Origin: [Mycobacterium] fortunisiensis
GTDB taxonomy: Bacteria; Actinomycetota; Actinomycetes; Mycobacteriales; Mycobacteriaceae
Direction of reading: 5' to 3'
Assembly (NCBI RefSeq): GCF_019050325.1
Contig: NZ_VOMB01000017.1
Location: forward strand, 1-64,000
DNA: 64,000 nt
Shown: positions 41,717-50,171 of the stretch, one piece after another
How the letters are laid out: each line of letters begins with the position of its first letter
How positions within the stretch are numbered: position 1 is the stretch's first letter
Notes under the pieces: model-generated
The model's input: the letters and a program-made list of their open reading frames with translations, nothing else
What the model was told of the DNA's origin: nothing
The model's database searches: none
Program-made: the position numbers and the translations under genes

Positions 41717-42802
41717 GTGGCGGATCGGTCATGGGTGCGCAACACCGCAGCCGGCTGTGCAATCGCGTGTGGCGCCATGGTGGTTGGCCCCGGCGGCCTC
41801 GGAGCCGGGGTGGCCTCGGCCGACCTGCTCGGCATCGACGTCGACGTCCTGCACATCTTCGACCACCACCACAAGCACAAGAAGAAGAACAAAAAGAACT
41901 TCAACCGCGGCGCCAAGGTGGGCGCGCAGCGCAATGGCGGAGCCAGCGTCGGTGGCGCGCGGCGCGGAGGCGCCAGAAACACCGGTGGCGGCCTCAATCT
42001 CGGTGGGCCGACGGTCAAGGTGGGAGCCACCCGGGCCGGGACGAATACCGCTGGGCAGAGCCCTTCCTCGGCGGTATCCACCGGTTCGGGCGCAGCCGCT
42101 GGATCACCACAGTCGGCGGCGCCACAGTCACAAGCACCACAGTCGACCCTTGCTGCGGTGTCCGACCAAGCCCCTGCGGCCCTCACCTCGAGCGGCGCAG
42201 CCCAAATGCCGGCTGCGGCGACGTCCGGGGCGACGGGACAGGTGCCCGCGGCAGCTGTGGCCGGCACGGTGTCGGGCGGTGGCGGAGGTGGCGGCGGCGT
42301 TCCGATCAACAGCCGCCTCAACCGGGCACCGAACCTCGCACCGGTGCCGACCTCGCCATCCAGCCGCACGATCGTCATCCGCTCGACCCCGCCGCAAGCC
42401 CCTGCGGCTCCGAGTCCTGCGGCCCCGGCGGTTCCCGCCGCGCCCGCTGTTCCAGTTGCCCCGGCGCCGGTCGTTGTCCCACCCGCTCCGGTGATCACGG
42501 CTCCGGTCCCTTCGGCGCCACCATTGGGGCCGCCTGCGGCACCGAGCGCACCGCCCGTCGCCGGACCGCGTCCGGAAACCCCGCCGGCACAGCAACTTTC
42601 GGTAGCACCACCGCCGGAATCGTTCCGGATCGGCTACGCCGACTACCTGCGTACGGCCAGCACCAGCGACCTACTCTTTGCTGTGTTGCCCGGGCTGGCC
42701 GGCATGGTGTTGATGACGGCCGCCGGCAGCGTGGTGGGTGTGCGTCAGGCCCGCGCCGCGCAGACGCTGCCGTCACCGCAGATCGCAAGGTTCCTGCCGT
42801 AG
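41717..42802 (+). CDS. exported His/Lys-rich and Pro/Ala-rich protein of unknown function
   Basis: 361 aa, GTG start with GGGGGA seven nt upstream. A Sec signal peptide ends near A35 (GVASA). The mature N-terminus begins DLLGIDVDVLHIF and runs straight into a basic cluster DHHHKHKKKNKKN (about residues 49-61) that could bind metal or nucleic acid. Residues 80-330 are disordered, rich in Gly, then Ala/Pro/Ser/Val, resembling a spacer through the cell wall. A hydrophobic helix near 332-352 (LLFAVLPGLAGMVLMTAAG) and a short tail could anchor it. I recognise no family with certainty; similar secreted low-complexity proteins exist in mycobacteria. It is divergent from cya. Confidence 0.7.
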   Translation: MADRSWVRNTAAGCAIACGAMVVGPGGLGAGVASADLLGIDVDVLHIFDHHHKHKKKNKKNFNRGAKVGAQRNGGASVGGARRGGARNTGGGLNLGGPTVKVGATRAGTNTAGQSPSSAVSTGSGAAAGSPQSAAPQSQAPQSTLAAVSDQAPAALTSSGAAQMPAAATSGATGQVPAAAVAGTVSGGGGGGGGVPINSRLNRAPNLAPVPTSPSSRTIVIRSTPPQAPAAPSPAAPAVPAAPAVPVAPAPVVVPPAPVITAPVPSAPPLGPPAAPSAPPVAGPRPETPPAQQLSVAPPPESFRIGYADYLRTASTSDLLFAVLPGLAGMVLMTAAGSVVGVRQARAAQTLPSPQIARFLP

Positions 42803-42842
42803 GCAACGGACTCGTCGCGTGCGTCGCCTTCAGTGACGCTGG

Positions 42843-42919
42843 TGGTGCCCTCGGTGAGATTCGAACTCACACTGTACGGGTTTTGAATCCGTTTCCTCTG
42901 CCAGTTGGGATACGAGGGC
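42843..42919 (-). tRNA. tRNA with CAA anticodon (Leu by anticodon), short variable arm
   Basis: On the minus strand: acceptor stem GCCCTCG/CGAGGGC, discriminator A, encoded CCA; T arm GTGAG-TTCGAAT-CTCAC; anticodon loop TTCAAAA giving anticodon CAA (leucine UUG codon). The anticodon stem is ACGGA/CCCGT with an A-C mismatch next to the loop. The variable region is only ACAGT (5 nt), which is class I; leucine tRNAs are normally class II with a long arm. The fold is otherwise complete. Confidence 0.82.
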
Positions 42920-43002
42920 CGTTCCGTTCTGTACTGCGGCCTACCACCATAGAGGATGGCCCCGCGCTCGCCGAATGGTGGTCTGCACGACAGAATGTTT
43001 GC

Positions 43003-43629
43003 ATGACCGCCGCACCGACAGACGCTGACAGACCACGCCGCGTACTCATCGCCGAGGACGAAGCGTTGATCCGGCTCGACCTCGCCGAGATGCTCCGTGA
43101 AGAGGGCTACGAGGTCATCGGCGAGGCAGGTGACGGCCAGGAGGCCGTCGAGCTCGCCGAGGCGCTGCGCCCGGACCTGGTGATCATGGACGTCAAGATG
43201 CCGCGGCGCGACGGCATCGACGCGGCCTCCGAGATCGCCGCCAAGCGCATCGCCCCCATCGTGATCCTCACCGCCTTCAGCCAGCGCGAGCTGGTGGAGC
43301 GGGCGCGTGATGCCGGCGCGATGGCGTATCTGGTCAAGCCGTTCAACATCACCGACCTGGTGCCGGCCATCGAGGTGGCGGTGAGCCGGTTCAGCGAGAT
43401 CGCGGCATTGGAAAACGAAGTCGCGACGCTGGGGGACCGGCTGGAGACCCGCAAGCTGGTCGAGCGGGCCAAGGGTTTGCTGCAGAGCAAGCATCAGATG
43501 ACCGAGCCCGAGGCGTTCAAGTGGATCCAGCGGGCCGCGATGGACCGCCGCACGACGATGAAGCGGGTCGCCGAGGTTGTTCTGGAAACTCTCGACGAGG
43601 AGCAGGGCGCGCCCGCTCAGGAGACCTGA
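43003..43629 (+). CDS. pdtaR: ANTAR-domain response regulator PdtaR
   Basis: 208 aa. Receiver domain with acidic pocket AEDE, phosphoacceptor D63 (LVIMDVKMP) and K115-type Lys in YLVKPFN; a coiled linker; then a C-terminal ANTAR domain (about 145-200; RAKGLLQSKHQMTEPEAFKWIQ, ends shown) that binds two-hairpin RNA antiterminators. It matches Rv1626, the partner of the soluble kinase PdtaS, whose gene is not here. It acts after transcription initiation by RNA binding. Located 83 bp past the tRNA on the opposite strand. Confidence 0.95.
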   Translation: MTAAPTDADRPRRVLIAEDEALIRLDLAEMLREEGYEVIGEAGDGQEAVELAEALRPDLVIMDVKMPRRDGIDAASEIAAKRIAPIVILTAFSQRELVERARDAGAMAYLVKPFNITDLVPAIEVAVSRFSEIAALENEVATLGDRLETRKLVERAKGLLQSKHQMTEPEAFKWIQRAAMDRRTTMKRVAEVVLETLDEEQGAPAQET

Positions 43630-43636
43630 TCGGGCC

Positions 43637-43663
43637 CCCACCCGTTAATTGTGGGTTTCTCTT
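43637..43663 (+). terminator. intrinsic-type terminator after pdtaR
   Basis: CCCAC (43637-43641) pairs with GTGGG (43651-43655) around a 9-nt AT-rich loop and is followed by TTTCTCTT. Position 8 bases after the pdtaR stop fits a terminator; the 5-bp stem is short. Confidence 0.6.
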
Positions 43664-43759
43664 CGCCAGAAATGCCACGTTCAGCCAGTACACGCGGGAA
43701 GAGCATTCGTGCAACAGCGCGCACTTGGGCCGGTGGTTGGCTATGTTCTACCCGAAGCT

Positions 43760-43792
43760 CCAGCGCCCGGGCCTGACTGGTCGGGGCGCTGG
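43760..43792 (+). promoter_or_regulatory. GC-rich hairpin in the leader of the branched-chain amino acid operon
   Basis: CCAGCGCCC (43760-43768) pairs with GGGCGCTGG (43784-43792) around a 15-nt loop. It lies between a -10-like TATGTT (43742-43747) and the GGAGG ribosome site at 43814, so it would be in the 5' UTR. It may protect or regulate the mRNA. Confidence 0.5.
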
Positions 43793-43824
43793 TGCCGCTG
43801 ACAACTCTGACCCGGAGGTGAAGC

Positions 43825-45036
43825 GTGCGCGGTCGCGTGGCACGGAAAGCATTTGCTATCGGAAGTGCGGGTGTGGTTGCCCTGGCGATTGCCGGGTGTA
43901 ACCAGTCCGCGCCGGGCGGCGAGGCAGCTCAGGCCGATCTGAAGATCGTCGAGAAGGTTCAGATCGACGAGAACGGTGCCGAGGTGAAGGCCGCCCAGGA
44001 CGTGGCCCCCGCCGACCCCGCCGGTGACGGCAAGGCCACCTGCCCGCCGGTGATGCTCGGCATGATGGGCGCGCTCAACGGTCCCGACGCGGCGCTGGGG
44101 ATCAACATCAAGAATGGCGTTCAGCTGGCGATCGACAAGCACAACGCCGCCAACCCCCAGTGCCAGGTGCAGCTCAAGAGCTTTGACACCGAGGGTGATC
44201 CGCAGCGCGCGACGGCGGTGGCGCCGCAGGTCGTCGACGACGCATTCATCATCGGCCTGATCGGGCCGGCGTTCTCCGGCGAGACCAAGGCCACCGGCGA
44301 TGTGTTCAACCAGGCCGGTCTGGTCGCCACCAGTGCGTCGGCCACCAACGTCACGTTGAGCGAAAACGGCTGGCGCACGTTCTTCCGGGGCCTGGCCAAC
44401 GATGGCGTGCAGGGGCCGGCGGTGGCCAATTACCTCAAGAACACCCTCGACAACAAAAAGGTCTGTGTGGTCGACGACAGCACCGACTACGGCCTCGGAC
44501 TGGCCCAGGTGGTGCGTGAAACCCTTGGCCCGGTTGCCGATTCGTCGTGCAACATCTCGGTGAAGAAGGGTGACAAGGAGTTCTCCGCCGCGGTCACCCA
44601 GATCAAGGGGGCTGCCCCGGATTCGGTGTTCTACAGCGGTTACTACTCCGAGGCCGCGCCGTTTGTGCAGCAACTCAAGGACGGCGGTGTGACGGCGACG
44701 TTCGTCAGTGCCGACGGCACCAAGGACCAGCAGTTCGTCAACCAGGCCGGCGAATCGGCGAAGGGCGCATTGCTGTCGTGCCCGTGCGGTCCGGCCACCG
44801 AGGAATTCGCCGACGAATACACCAAGAAGTTCGGCCAGGCCCCCGGCACCTACAGCACCGAGGGTTATGACCTGGGCACCATCCTGCTCAAGGGCATCGA
44901 CTCCGGCGCCATCACCCGGCCCGCGCTGCTGGACTACGTCCGGCATTACGAGGGCCAGGGGGTGGGCCGCAAGTACCAGTGGAACGACAAGGGTGAGCTC
45001 ACCACCACCCTGATCTGGATGTACGAAGTCCAGTAG
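43825..45036 (+). CDS. branched-chain amino acid ABC transporter, solute-binding lipoprotein
   Basis: 403 aa, GTG start with GGAGG upstream. Signal peptide with lipobox AIAGC, C25 lipidated. The mature part is a LivJ-type periplasmic-binding fold (type I): GMMGALNGPDAALG, GLIGPAFSGETKA and a DYGLGLAQVV segment in the interdomain region. It would capture leucine, isoleucine, valine or a related compound at the cell surface. First of five genes; a strong hairpin directly after the stop likely lowers expression of the membrane parts relative to the binding protein. Confidence 0.92.
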   Translation: MRGRVARKAFAIGSAGVVALAIAGCNQSAPGGEAAQADLKIVEKVQIDENGAEVKAAQDVAPADPAGDGKATCPPVMLGMMGALNGPDAALGINIKNGVQLAIDKHNAANPQCQVQLKSFDTEGDPQRATAVAPQVVDDAFIIGLIGPAFSGETKATGDVFNQAGLVATSASATNVTLSENGWRTFFRGLANDGVQGPAVANYLKNTLDNKKVCVVDDSTDYGLGLAQVVRETLGPVADSSCNISVKKGDKEFSAAVTQIKGAAPDSVFYSGYYSEAAPFVQQLKDGGVTATFVSADGTKDQQFVNQAGESAKGALLSCPCGPATEEFADEYTKKFGQAPGTYSTEGYDLGTILLKGIDSGAITRPALLDYVRHYEGQGVGRKYQWNDKGELTTTLIWMYEVQ

Positions 45037-45044
45037 CCCATCGC

Positions 45045-45089
45045 ACGAAACGCGTCCGAGACCCTCCCCTGGACTCGGACGCGTTTCGT
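45045..45089 (+). terminator. 16-bp perfect hairpin between binding-protein and permease genes
   Basis: ACGAAACGCGTCCGAG (45045-45060) is followed after a 13-nt loop by its exact complement (45074-45089). It starts 8 bases after the stop of the binding-protein gene. There is no long U-tract, so it probably acts as a partial terminator and 3'-end protector inside the operon. Confidence 0.75.
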
Positions 45090-45121
45090 TACACACCACT
45101 TCAGTCAGGAGCCGCCACCGG

Positions 45122-46159
45122 ATGATCCACCAGTGCGTCGAGCAGTCCGCCTGCCTGGCCGCCAACATCAACTTCAACTGGGACGGCCTACGAGACGGCT
45201 TCTGGCAGTTGACGATCGACGGCCTGTCCTGGGGTGCGATCTACGCGCTCGTGGCGGTGGGCTACACCCTGGTCTTCGGCGTGCTGCGGCTGATCAACTT
45301 CGCCCACTCCGAGATCTTCATGCTGGGCATGTTCGGCGCGTACTTCTGTCTGGACGTGATCCTGGGCTTCACGCCGAGCGGCAACGGCTACAACAAGGGC
45401 ATCGCGCTGACGGTGCTCTACCTCGGCATCGCGATGCTGTTCGCGATGCTGGTGTCCGGGTCGGCGGCAATCGGGCTGGAACTCGTCGCCTACCGGCCAC
45501 TGCGTAAACGCAATGCGCGGGCCCTGACCTTTCTCATCACCGCCATCGGTATGTCGTTCGTACTGCAGGAGTTTGTGCATTTCGTGTTGCCCAAACTCAT
45601 GAAGGGTTACGGCGGCAGCAACGCACAGCAACCGATCGTTCTGGTCCAGCCCAAAACCCAGTTCACGGTGTTCGGCGCCACGGTGTCGAACGTGACACTG
45701 GTGGTGGTGGGCGCCGCTCTGGTGCTCGCGCTGCTGACCGACATCGCCATCAACCGCACCAGGTTCGGCCGCGGGATCCGCGCGGTGGCACAGGATCCGA
45801 CCACCGCCACCCTGATGGGGGTCTCCCGCGAGCGCATCATCATGCGCACCTTTCTCATCGGCGGGCTGCTGGCCGGTGCGGCGGCACTGCTCTACACGCT
45901 CAAGGTGCCGCAGGGCATCATCTATTCCGGCGGGTTCCTGCTGGGCATCAAGGCGTTCTCGGCGGCAGTCCTCGGCGGGATCGGCAACCTGCGCGGAGCG
46001 CTGCTGGGCGGTCTGCTGCTGGGCATCATGGAGAACTACGGGCAGGCCGTGTTCGGAACCCAGTGGCGCGACGTGGTGGCGTTCGTACTGCTGGTGTTGG
46101 TCCTGCTGTTCCGTCCGACCGGCATACTCGGTGAGAGCCTCGGGAAGGCGCGGGTATGA
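45122..46159 (+). CDS. livH: branched-chain amino acid ABC transporter, permease LivH
   Basis: 345 aa with about eight helices. The unusual N-terminus MIHQCVEQSACLAANINFNWDG precedes the family's first helix (residues 25-50; shown by its ends). The LivH EAA-like loop is at GRGIRAVAQDPTTATLMGVS (here only the core RAVAQDPTTA is quoted). It pairs with LivM to form the channel. The mature binding protein gene is upstream across the hairpin, and livM overlaps by 4 bp. Confidence 0.93.
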   Translation: MIHQCVEQSACLAANINFNWDGLRDGFWQLTIDGLSWGAIYALVAVGYTLVFGVLRLINFAHSEIFMLGMFGAYFCLDVILGFTPSGNGYNKGIALTVLYLGIAMLFAMLVSGSAAIGLELVAYRPLRKRNARALTFLITAIGMSFVLQEFVHFVLPKLMKGYGGSNAQQPIVLVQPKTQFTVFGATVSNVTLVVVGAALVLALLTDIAINRTRFGRGIRAVAQDPTTATLMGVSRERIIMRTFLIGGLLAGAAALLYTLKVPQGIIYSGGFLLGIKAFSAAVLGGIGNLRGALLGGLLLGIMENYGQAVFGTQWRDVVAFVLLVLVLLFRPTGILGESLGKARV

Positions 46160-47358
46160 GCGAGCATCACGGTTCAGTGTCCGGCGGTTCGGTGACCAGG
46201 ACACTGCTGGCGCCGGGTGACGCCGTCCGCGACTGGTGGGCCACACTGCCGCGGGTGTCCAAATGGCTTGTCGGGCTGGTGGGTTTCACCTTGCTCGGCC
46301 TGTTGCCGTTGGTCACCCCGACCTTCCTGGACACCCCGGGCATCAGCTTCGGCGGCACCATGGCGCAGTTCGCGATGGTGGCCATCATCGCGATCGGCCT
46401 CAATGTCGTGGTCGGGCAAGCCGGGCTGCTCGATCTCGGCTACGTCGGCTTCTATGCGGTCGGGGCGTACACGGTCGCGCTGCTCACGAGCCCGGACAGT
46501 CCATGGAACAAGATGGGGCCCAACGGGTTCTTCAGCCAGGACTGGGCGTGGCTCTCGTGCGTGCCGCTGGCCATGGCCGTCACCGCCCTGGCCGGTCTCA
46601 TCCTGGGGACCCCCACCCTGCGGCTGCGCGGGGACTATCTGGCCATCGTCACGCTCGGTTTCGGTGAGATCATCCGGCTGGTGGCCGACAATCTGTCCGA
46701 TGTCACCAATGGTTCCCGTGGACTCAACCAGATCGCCTACCCGCGGGTGGGGGAGAGTGAAAAACTGCCCAGCGGCGTGTTCTCCAGCGGCAACTCGGCC
46801 GGTGATGCCAACTACGGCACTTGGTGGTTCTGGCTGGGGCTGATCCTGATGGTGGGCATCCTGCTGCTGGTCGGCAACCTGGAACGCAGCCGGGTCGGCC
46901 GGGCCTGGGTGGCCATCCGCGAGGACGAGGACGCGGCCGAGGTGATGGGCCTCAACACGTTCCGGTTCAAGCTGTGGGCGTTTGTGATCGGCGCCGCGAT
47001 CGGTGGACTCTCCGGGGCGCTCTATGCCGGTCAGGTTCAGTACGTGGCACCTCCGACGTTCAACATCATCAATTCGATGTTGTTCTTGTGCGCGGTGGTG
47101 CTCGGTGGGCAGGGCAACAAACTCGGTGTCATCTTCGGCGCGTTCATCGTCGTGTACCTGCCCAACCGGTTGCTGGGTGTGGAGTTTCTCGGGATCAACC
47201 TGGGCGACCTGAAGTACCTGTTCTTCGGTCTGGCCCTGGTGGTGCTGATGATCTTCCGGCCGCAGGGGCTGTTCCCGGTGCGCCAGCAACTCTTGACCTA
47301 CGGCAAGTCGGCCCGAGAGTTGTTGCGCGGCAACACCGAGAAGGAGCCGGTCGGATGA
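46156..47358 (+). CDS. livM: branched-chain amino acid ABC transporter, permease LivM
   Basis: 400 aa, ATG start overlapping livH. A 55-residue charged N-terminus is followed by about nine helices including the LivM block GLNVVVGQAGLLDLGYVGFYAVGAY (core GQAGLLDLGYVGFYA). A cytoplasmic loop with RAWVAIREDEDAAEVMG contacts the ATPases. Overlaps livG by 4 bp. Confidence 0.93.
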   Translation: MSEHHGSVSGGSVTRTLLAPGDAVRDWWATLPRVSKWLVGLVGFTLLGLLPLVTPTFLDTPGISFGGTMAQFAMVAIIAIGLNVVVGQAGLLDLGYVGFYAVGAYTVALLTSPDSPWNKMGPNGFFSQDWAWLSCVPLAMAVTALAGLILGTPTLRLRGDYLAIVTLGFGEIIRLVADNLSDVTNGSRGLNQIAYPRVGESEKLPSGVFSSGNSAGDANYGTWWFWLGLILMVGILLLVGNLERSRVGRAWVAIREDEDAAEVMGLNTFRFKLWAFVIGAAIGGLSGALYAGQVQYVAPPTFNIINSMLFLCAVVLGGQGNKLGVIFGAFIVVYLPNRLLGVEFLGINLGDLKYLFFGLALVVLMIFRPQGLFPVRQQLLTYGKSARELLRGNTEKEPVG

Positions 47359-48209
47359 GCGACCCCATGCCCGGAGTCAGCGAGAGTATCGAAGAACTGG
47401 CCGGTGTTCATCGTGACATTCAGGCCGCCGAAGGTGAGATTCTGCTGGCCACACACGATCTCACCGTGAAGTTCGGTGGGCTCGTGGCGCTGGATTCGGT
47501 GAGCTTCGACATCCGTCGCGGTGAGATCCTCGGTCTGATCGGGCCTAACGGTGCCGGCAAGACCACCTGCTTCAACGCCATCACCGGGGTGTACCGCCCC
47601 AGCTCAGGTTCGGTGACGTTCGACGGTGCGGTACTGGGCCGGATCAAACGCCACCAGATCACCCGCCGAGGCATTGCCCGTACCTTCCAGAACATCCGGC
47701 TCTTCGGTGAGATGACGGCGCTGGAGAACGTGATGGTGGGAACCGATGCGCGGCACAAGACCTCGGTGCCCGGCGCTCTGGTGCGCTCGCCCCGGCATCG
47801 CCGCGAGGAGCGGTCGGCGATCGAACGGTCGGCGGCATTGCTCCACTTTGTCGGGATCGCCCACCGGGGTGAGGAAAAGGCCAAGAACCTGTCGTACGGC
47901 GATCAGCGCCGCCTGGAGATCGCCCGCGCCCTGGCCACCGAACCCAAGCTGCTGTGTCTGGATGAGCCGGCGGCAGGGTTCAATCCGGCCGAGAAGGTGG
48001 CCCTGATCGAGCTGATCCGCAAGATTCGCGACGACGGCTACACGGTGCTGTTGATCGAGCACGATATGCGCCTGGTGATGGGTGTGACCGATCGCATCGT
48101 GGTGCTGGAGTTCGGCCGCAAGATCGCCGACGGACTGCCTGCCGAGATCCGCGAGGATCCCCGGGTGATCGCGGCCTATCTGGGAGTACCTGATGACAGC
48201 AGCACCTGA
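47355..48209 (+). CDS. livG: branched-chain amino acid ABC transporter, ATPase LivG
   Basis: 284 aa from ATG 47355; the frame is open upstream inside livM. An extra N-terminal segment of about 30 residues precedes the ABC domain: Walker A GPNGAGKTT, the LivG helix TFQNIRLFGEMTALENVMVG (core QNIRLFGEMTALENV), signature LSYGDQRRLEIARALA (core LSYGDQRR), Walker B LLCLDEPAAGFNP. It forms a heterodimer with LivF. Confidence 0.94.
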   Translation: MSDPMPGVSESIEELAGVHRDIQAAEGEILLATHDLTVKFGGLVALDSVSFDIRRGEILGLIGPNGAGKTTCFNAITGVYRPSSGSVTFDGAVLGRIKRHQITRRGIARTFQNIRLFGEMTALENVMVGTDARHKTSVPGALVRSPRHRREERSAIERSAALLHFVGIAHRGEEKAKNLSYGDQRRLEIARALATEPKLLCLDEPAAGFNPAEKVALIELIRKIRDDGYTVLLIEHDMRLVMGVTDRIVVLEFGRKIADGLPAEIREDPRVIAAYLGVPDDSST

Positions 48210-48939
48210 ATCCACCCGCCCCGTGCTGCTCGAGGTGCGCGACGCGGTCGTGCACTACGGCAAAATCAAGGCGCTGCACGGCGTTTCGCTGGTGGTGCAT
48301 GAAGGCGAACTCGTCACGCTGCTGGGCTCCAACGGGGCCGGGAAGACCACCATGATGCGGGCGATCTCGGGACTGCGGCCGCTGACCTCGGGCTCGATCT
48401 GGTTCGAGGGCCGCGACATCTCCCGGGTCAAGGCGCACCAGCGTGTCATCGACGGTCTGATTCAGGCACCGGAGGGCCGTGGGGTGTTTCCCGGGATGAC
48501 CGTGCTGGAGAACCTCGAGATGGGCTGCTATGGACGGAAGTTCGCGACCCGCGCCGAGCATGACGAGCGGCTGGACTGGGTGTTCGAGACGTTCCCCAGA
48601 CTCGCCGAGCGGCGCGCTCAGGTGGGCGGCACCCTCTCGGGTGGCGAACAGCAGATGTTGGCCATCGGCCGGGCGCTGATGGCCCGGCCTCGGGTGCTGC
48701 TGCTCGACGAGCCGTCGATGGGGTTGGCACCGATGGTGATCTCGCAGATCTTCACGATCATTTCCGAGATCAACGCTGCCGGCACCACGGTGTTGCTCGT
48801 GGAGCAGAATGCCCAGCAGGCGCTGAGCCGGTCGGACCGGGCCTACATTCTGGAGACCGGCGATATCACGCGTACCGGTGCGGCGCGGGAGTTGTTGGCA
48901 GATGACAGTATTCGCGCCGCCTACCTGGGGGTGGCCTGA
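48193..48939 (+). CDS. livF: branched-chain amino acid ABC transporter, ATPase LivF
   Basis: 248 aa, overlapping livG by 17 bp. Walker A GSNGAGKTT, the LivF motif APEGRGVFPGMTVLENLEMG (core PEGRGVFPGMTVLENL), signature LSGGEQQMLAIGRALM (core LSGGEQQM), Walker B VLLLDEPSMGLAP. Second ATPase of the Liv transporter and last gene of the operon; ynfA follows after 3 bp and may be cotranscribed. Confidence 0.95.
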   Translation: MTAAPESTRPVLLEVRDAVVHYGKIKALHGVSLVVHEGELVTLLGSNGAGKTTMMRAISGLRPLTSGSIWFEGRDISRVKAHQRVIDGLIQAPEGRGVFPGMTVLENLEMGCYGRKFATRAEHDERLDWVFETFPRLAERRAQVGGTLSGGEQQMLAIGRALMARPRVLLLDEPSMGLAPMVISQIFTIISEINAAGTTVLLVEQNAQQALSRSDRAYILETGDITRTGAARELLADDSIRAAYLGVA

Positions 48940-48942
48940 CGC

Positions 48943-49269
48943 ATGGTGGCGAAATCGATCGCCTTGTTCGTGCTTGCCGCGGTTCTGGAGATCGGCGGCG
49001 CCTGGCTGGTCTGGCAGGGTGTGCGTGAGCATCGTGGCTGGGTCTGGGTGGGTGCCGGGGTGATCGCGCTCGGCGCGTACGGCTTCGTCGCGGCGTTCCA
49101 GCCCGACGCCCACTTCGGGCGGGTGCTGGCGGCGTACGGCGGGGTGTTCATCGCCGGTTCGTTGTTGTGGGGCATGGTGGCCGACGGCTTCCGGCCGGAC
49201 CGCTGGGATGTGACGGGCGCGTTGGTGGCACTGGCCGGCGTCGGGCTGATCATGTACGCGCCGCGCTGA
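48943..49269 (+). CDS. YnfA/UPF0060 small membrane protein
   Basis: 108 aa with four helices, the length and pattern of UPF0060 (YnfA): [18 protein letters not shown] at the start with the conserved E17, and [20 protein letters not shown] (core [14 protein letters not shown]). YnfA in enterics resembles small multidrug-resistance transporters, but function here is unproven. Begins 3 bp after livF and ends 5 bp before the convergent gene. Confidence 0.9.
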   Translation: MVAKSIALFVLAAVLEIGGAWLVWQGVREHRGWVWVGAGVIALGAYGFVAAFQPDAHFGRVLAAYGGVFIAGSLLWGMVADGFRPDRWDVTGALVALAGVGLIMYAPR

Positions 49270-49274
49270 GCCGC

Positions 49275-50162
49275 TCAGTGCAGATGGGCGTTGTCGTCGT
49301 CGAGATCGTCGCGGTTCAGGCCCATCGGTGTGGCGGCCGGGACATCACCGGCGGCCACCACCTGCCGGGTGATCGGGGTCAGCACCCGGAACAGGGTGGT
49401 GATCTCGTCGTCGGTCAACGCCGCCAACGCACCGAGGGCCAGTTCATCGGTGCGGTCCTCGATCCGCTGCTTGACGTCACGACCGACGGCCGTGAGCGCG
49501 TCGTGCCCGTCCAGCCAGCCGCGGGCACGCAGCTGCTCGACGTACCCGCCCCACTGCTCGTCGTCGTAGTCGCGGCTGCGCATGATCATCTCGCGCGGCA
49601 CCCGGCCGGCCGCGGCGTGCAGGACATTGCATTCCCGGCCGCTGATCCCCTCCGAGACCAGGACGGCGATGTGGCCGTCGCCGCGTTGCTCGCGCAGTAG
49701 CGTCACGGCGTGCCACAACGTGGCGAGGGGTTCCTCTGGCCAGGGCAGGGCGCGGTTGGCGGCGTAGAGCGGCCGGCCATCCAGTGGGGCGCTGCGCGCG
49801 GCTTTGGCCGCCAATTCACCGGCGAGCCGGGTGGATTCGGAGTCGGTCACCCCGCAGCGGCGCAGGGCGTCAACGGCCGATTCCGAGCGCACCGCCAACA
49901 GCGTTGCCGGGTCTGCCATCTCCCAGGCGGCGGGCAGCGCCTTGGCGACGCGCTCAGTGGTGAAGTTGTAGAACGCGGCGGCGACCACCTCGGGTGCGAC
50001 GATGCCCAGTGGGGCTGACCGGGAGGCGAAGTAGCCCATCCAGAAACCGGGGTAGCCCAGGGAGTCAAGTGCCGCGCGTGCCTCGGGTGCGAAGTAGGTG
50101 ACGGCGTGGACCGGCTCCAGCCGGTCGAAGAAGCGACGTGCCAATGCAGCGGAGCGACCCAT
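49275..50162 (-). CDS. SCO6745-family (SalK-like) protein
   Basis: 295 aa, mainly helical and soluble. Recognised as the actinobacterial SCO6745 family by the blocks PVHAVTYFAPEA, GFWMGYFASRSAPLG and FYNFTTERVAKALPAAW (core FYNFTTERV), with a C-terminal region that resembles a winged helix (GYVEQLRARGWLDG, ALTAVGRDVKQRIE). Function not established; SalK is a name from antibiotic gene clusters. It lies 9 bp downstream of the GntR gene on the same strand. The ynfA gene converges on it. Confidence 0.75.
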   Translation of the reverse strand: MGRSAALARRFFDRLEPVHAVTYFAPEARAALDSLGYPGFWMGYFASRSAPLGIVAPEVVAAAFYNFTTERVAKALPAAWEMADPATLLAVRSESAVDALRRCGVTDSESTRLAGELAAKAARSAPLDGRPLYAANRALPWPEEPLATLWHAVTLLREQRGDGHIAVLVSEGISGRECNVLHAAAGRVPREMIMRSRDYDDEQWGGYVEQLRARGWLDGHDALTAVGRDVKQRIEDRTDELALGALAALTDDEITTLFRVLTPITRQVVAAGDVPAATPMGLNRDDLDDDNAHLH

Positions 50163-50171
50163 GCCGCTCAG

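Noticed and set aside
40338..42494. 718-codon plus-strand ORF across cya and the exported-protein gene
   Set aside because: Antisense to cya and out of frame with the exported protein, which has a good signal peptide and ribosome site.
42843..42919. tRNA as a phage or island attachment site
   Set aside because: No integrase, no duplicated tRNA 3' end and no foreign genes beside it.
41677..43003. Long open frame upstream of and in frame with pdtaR
   Set aside because: It runs through the exported-protein gene in another frame and the tRNA; pdtaR has its own ATG at 43003.
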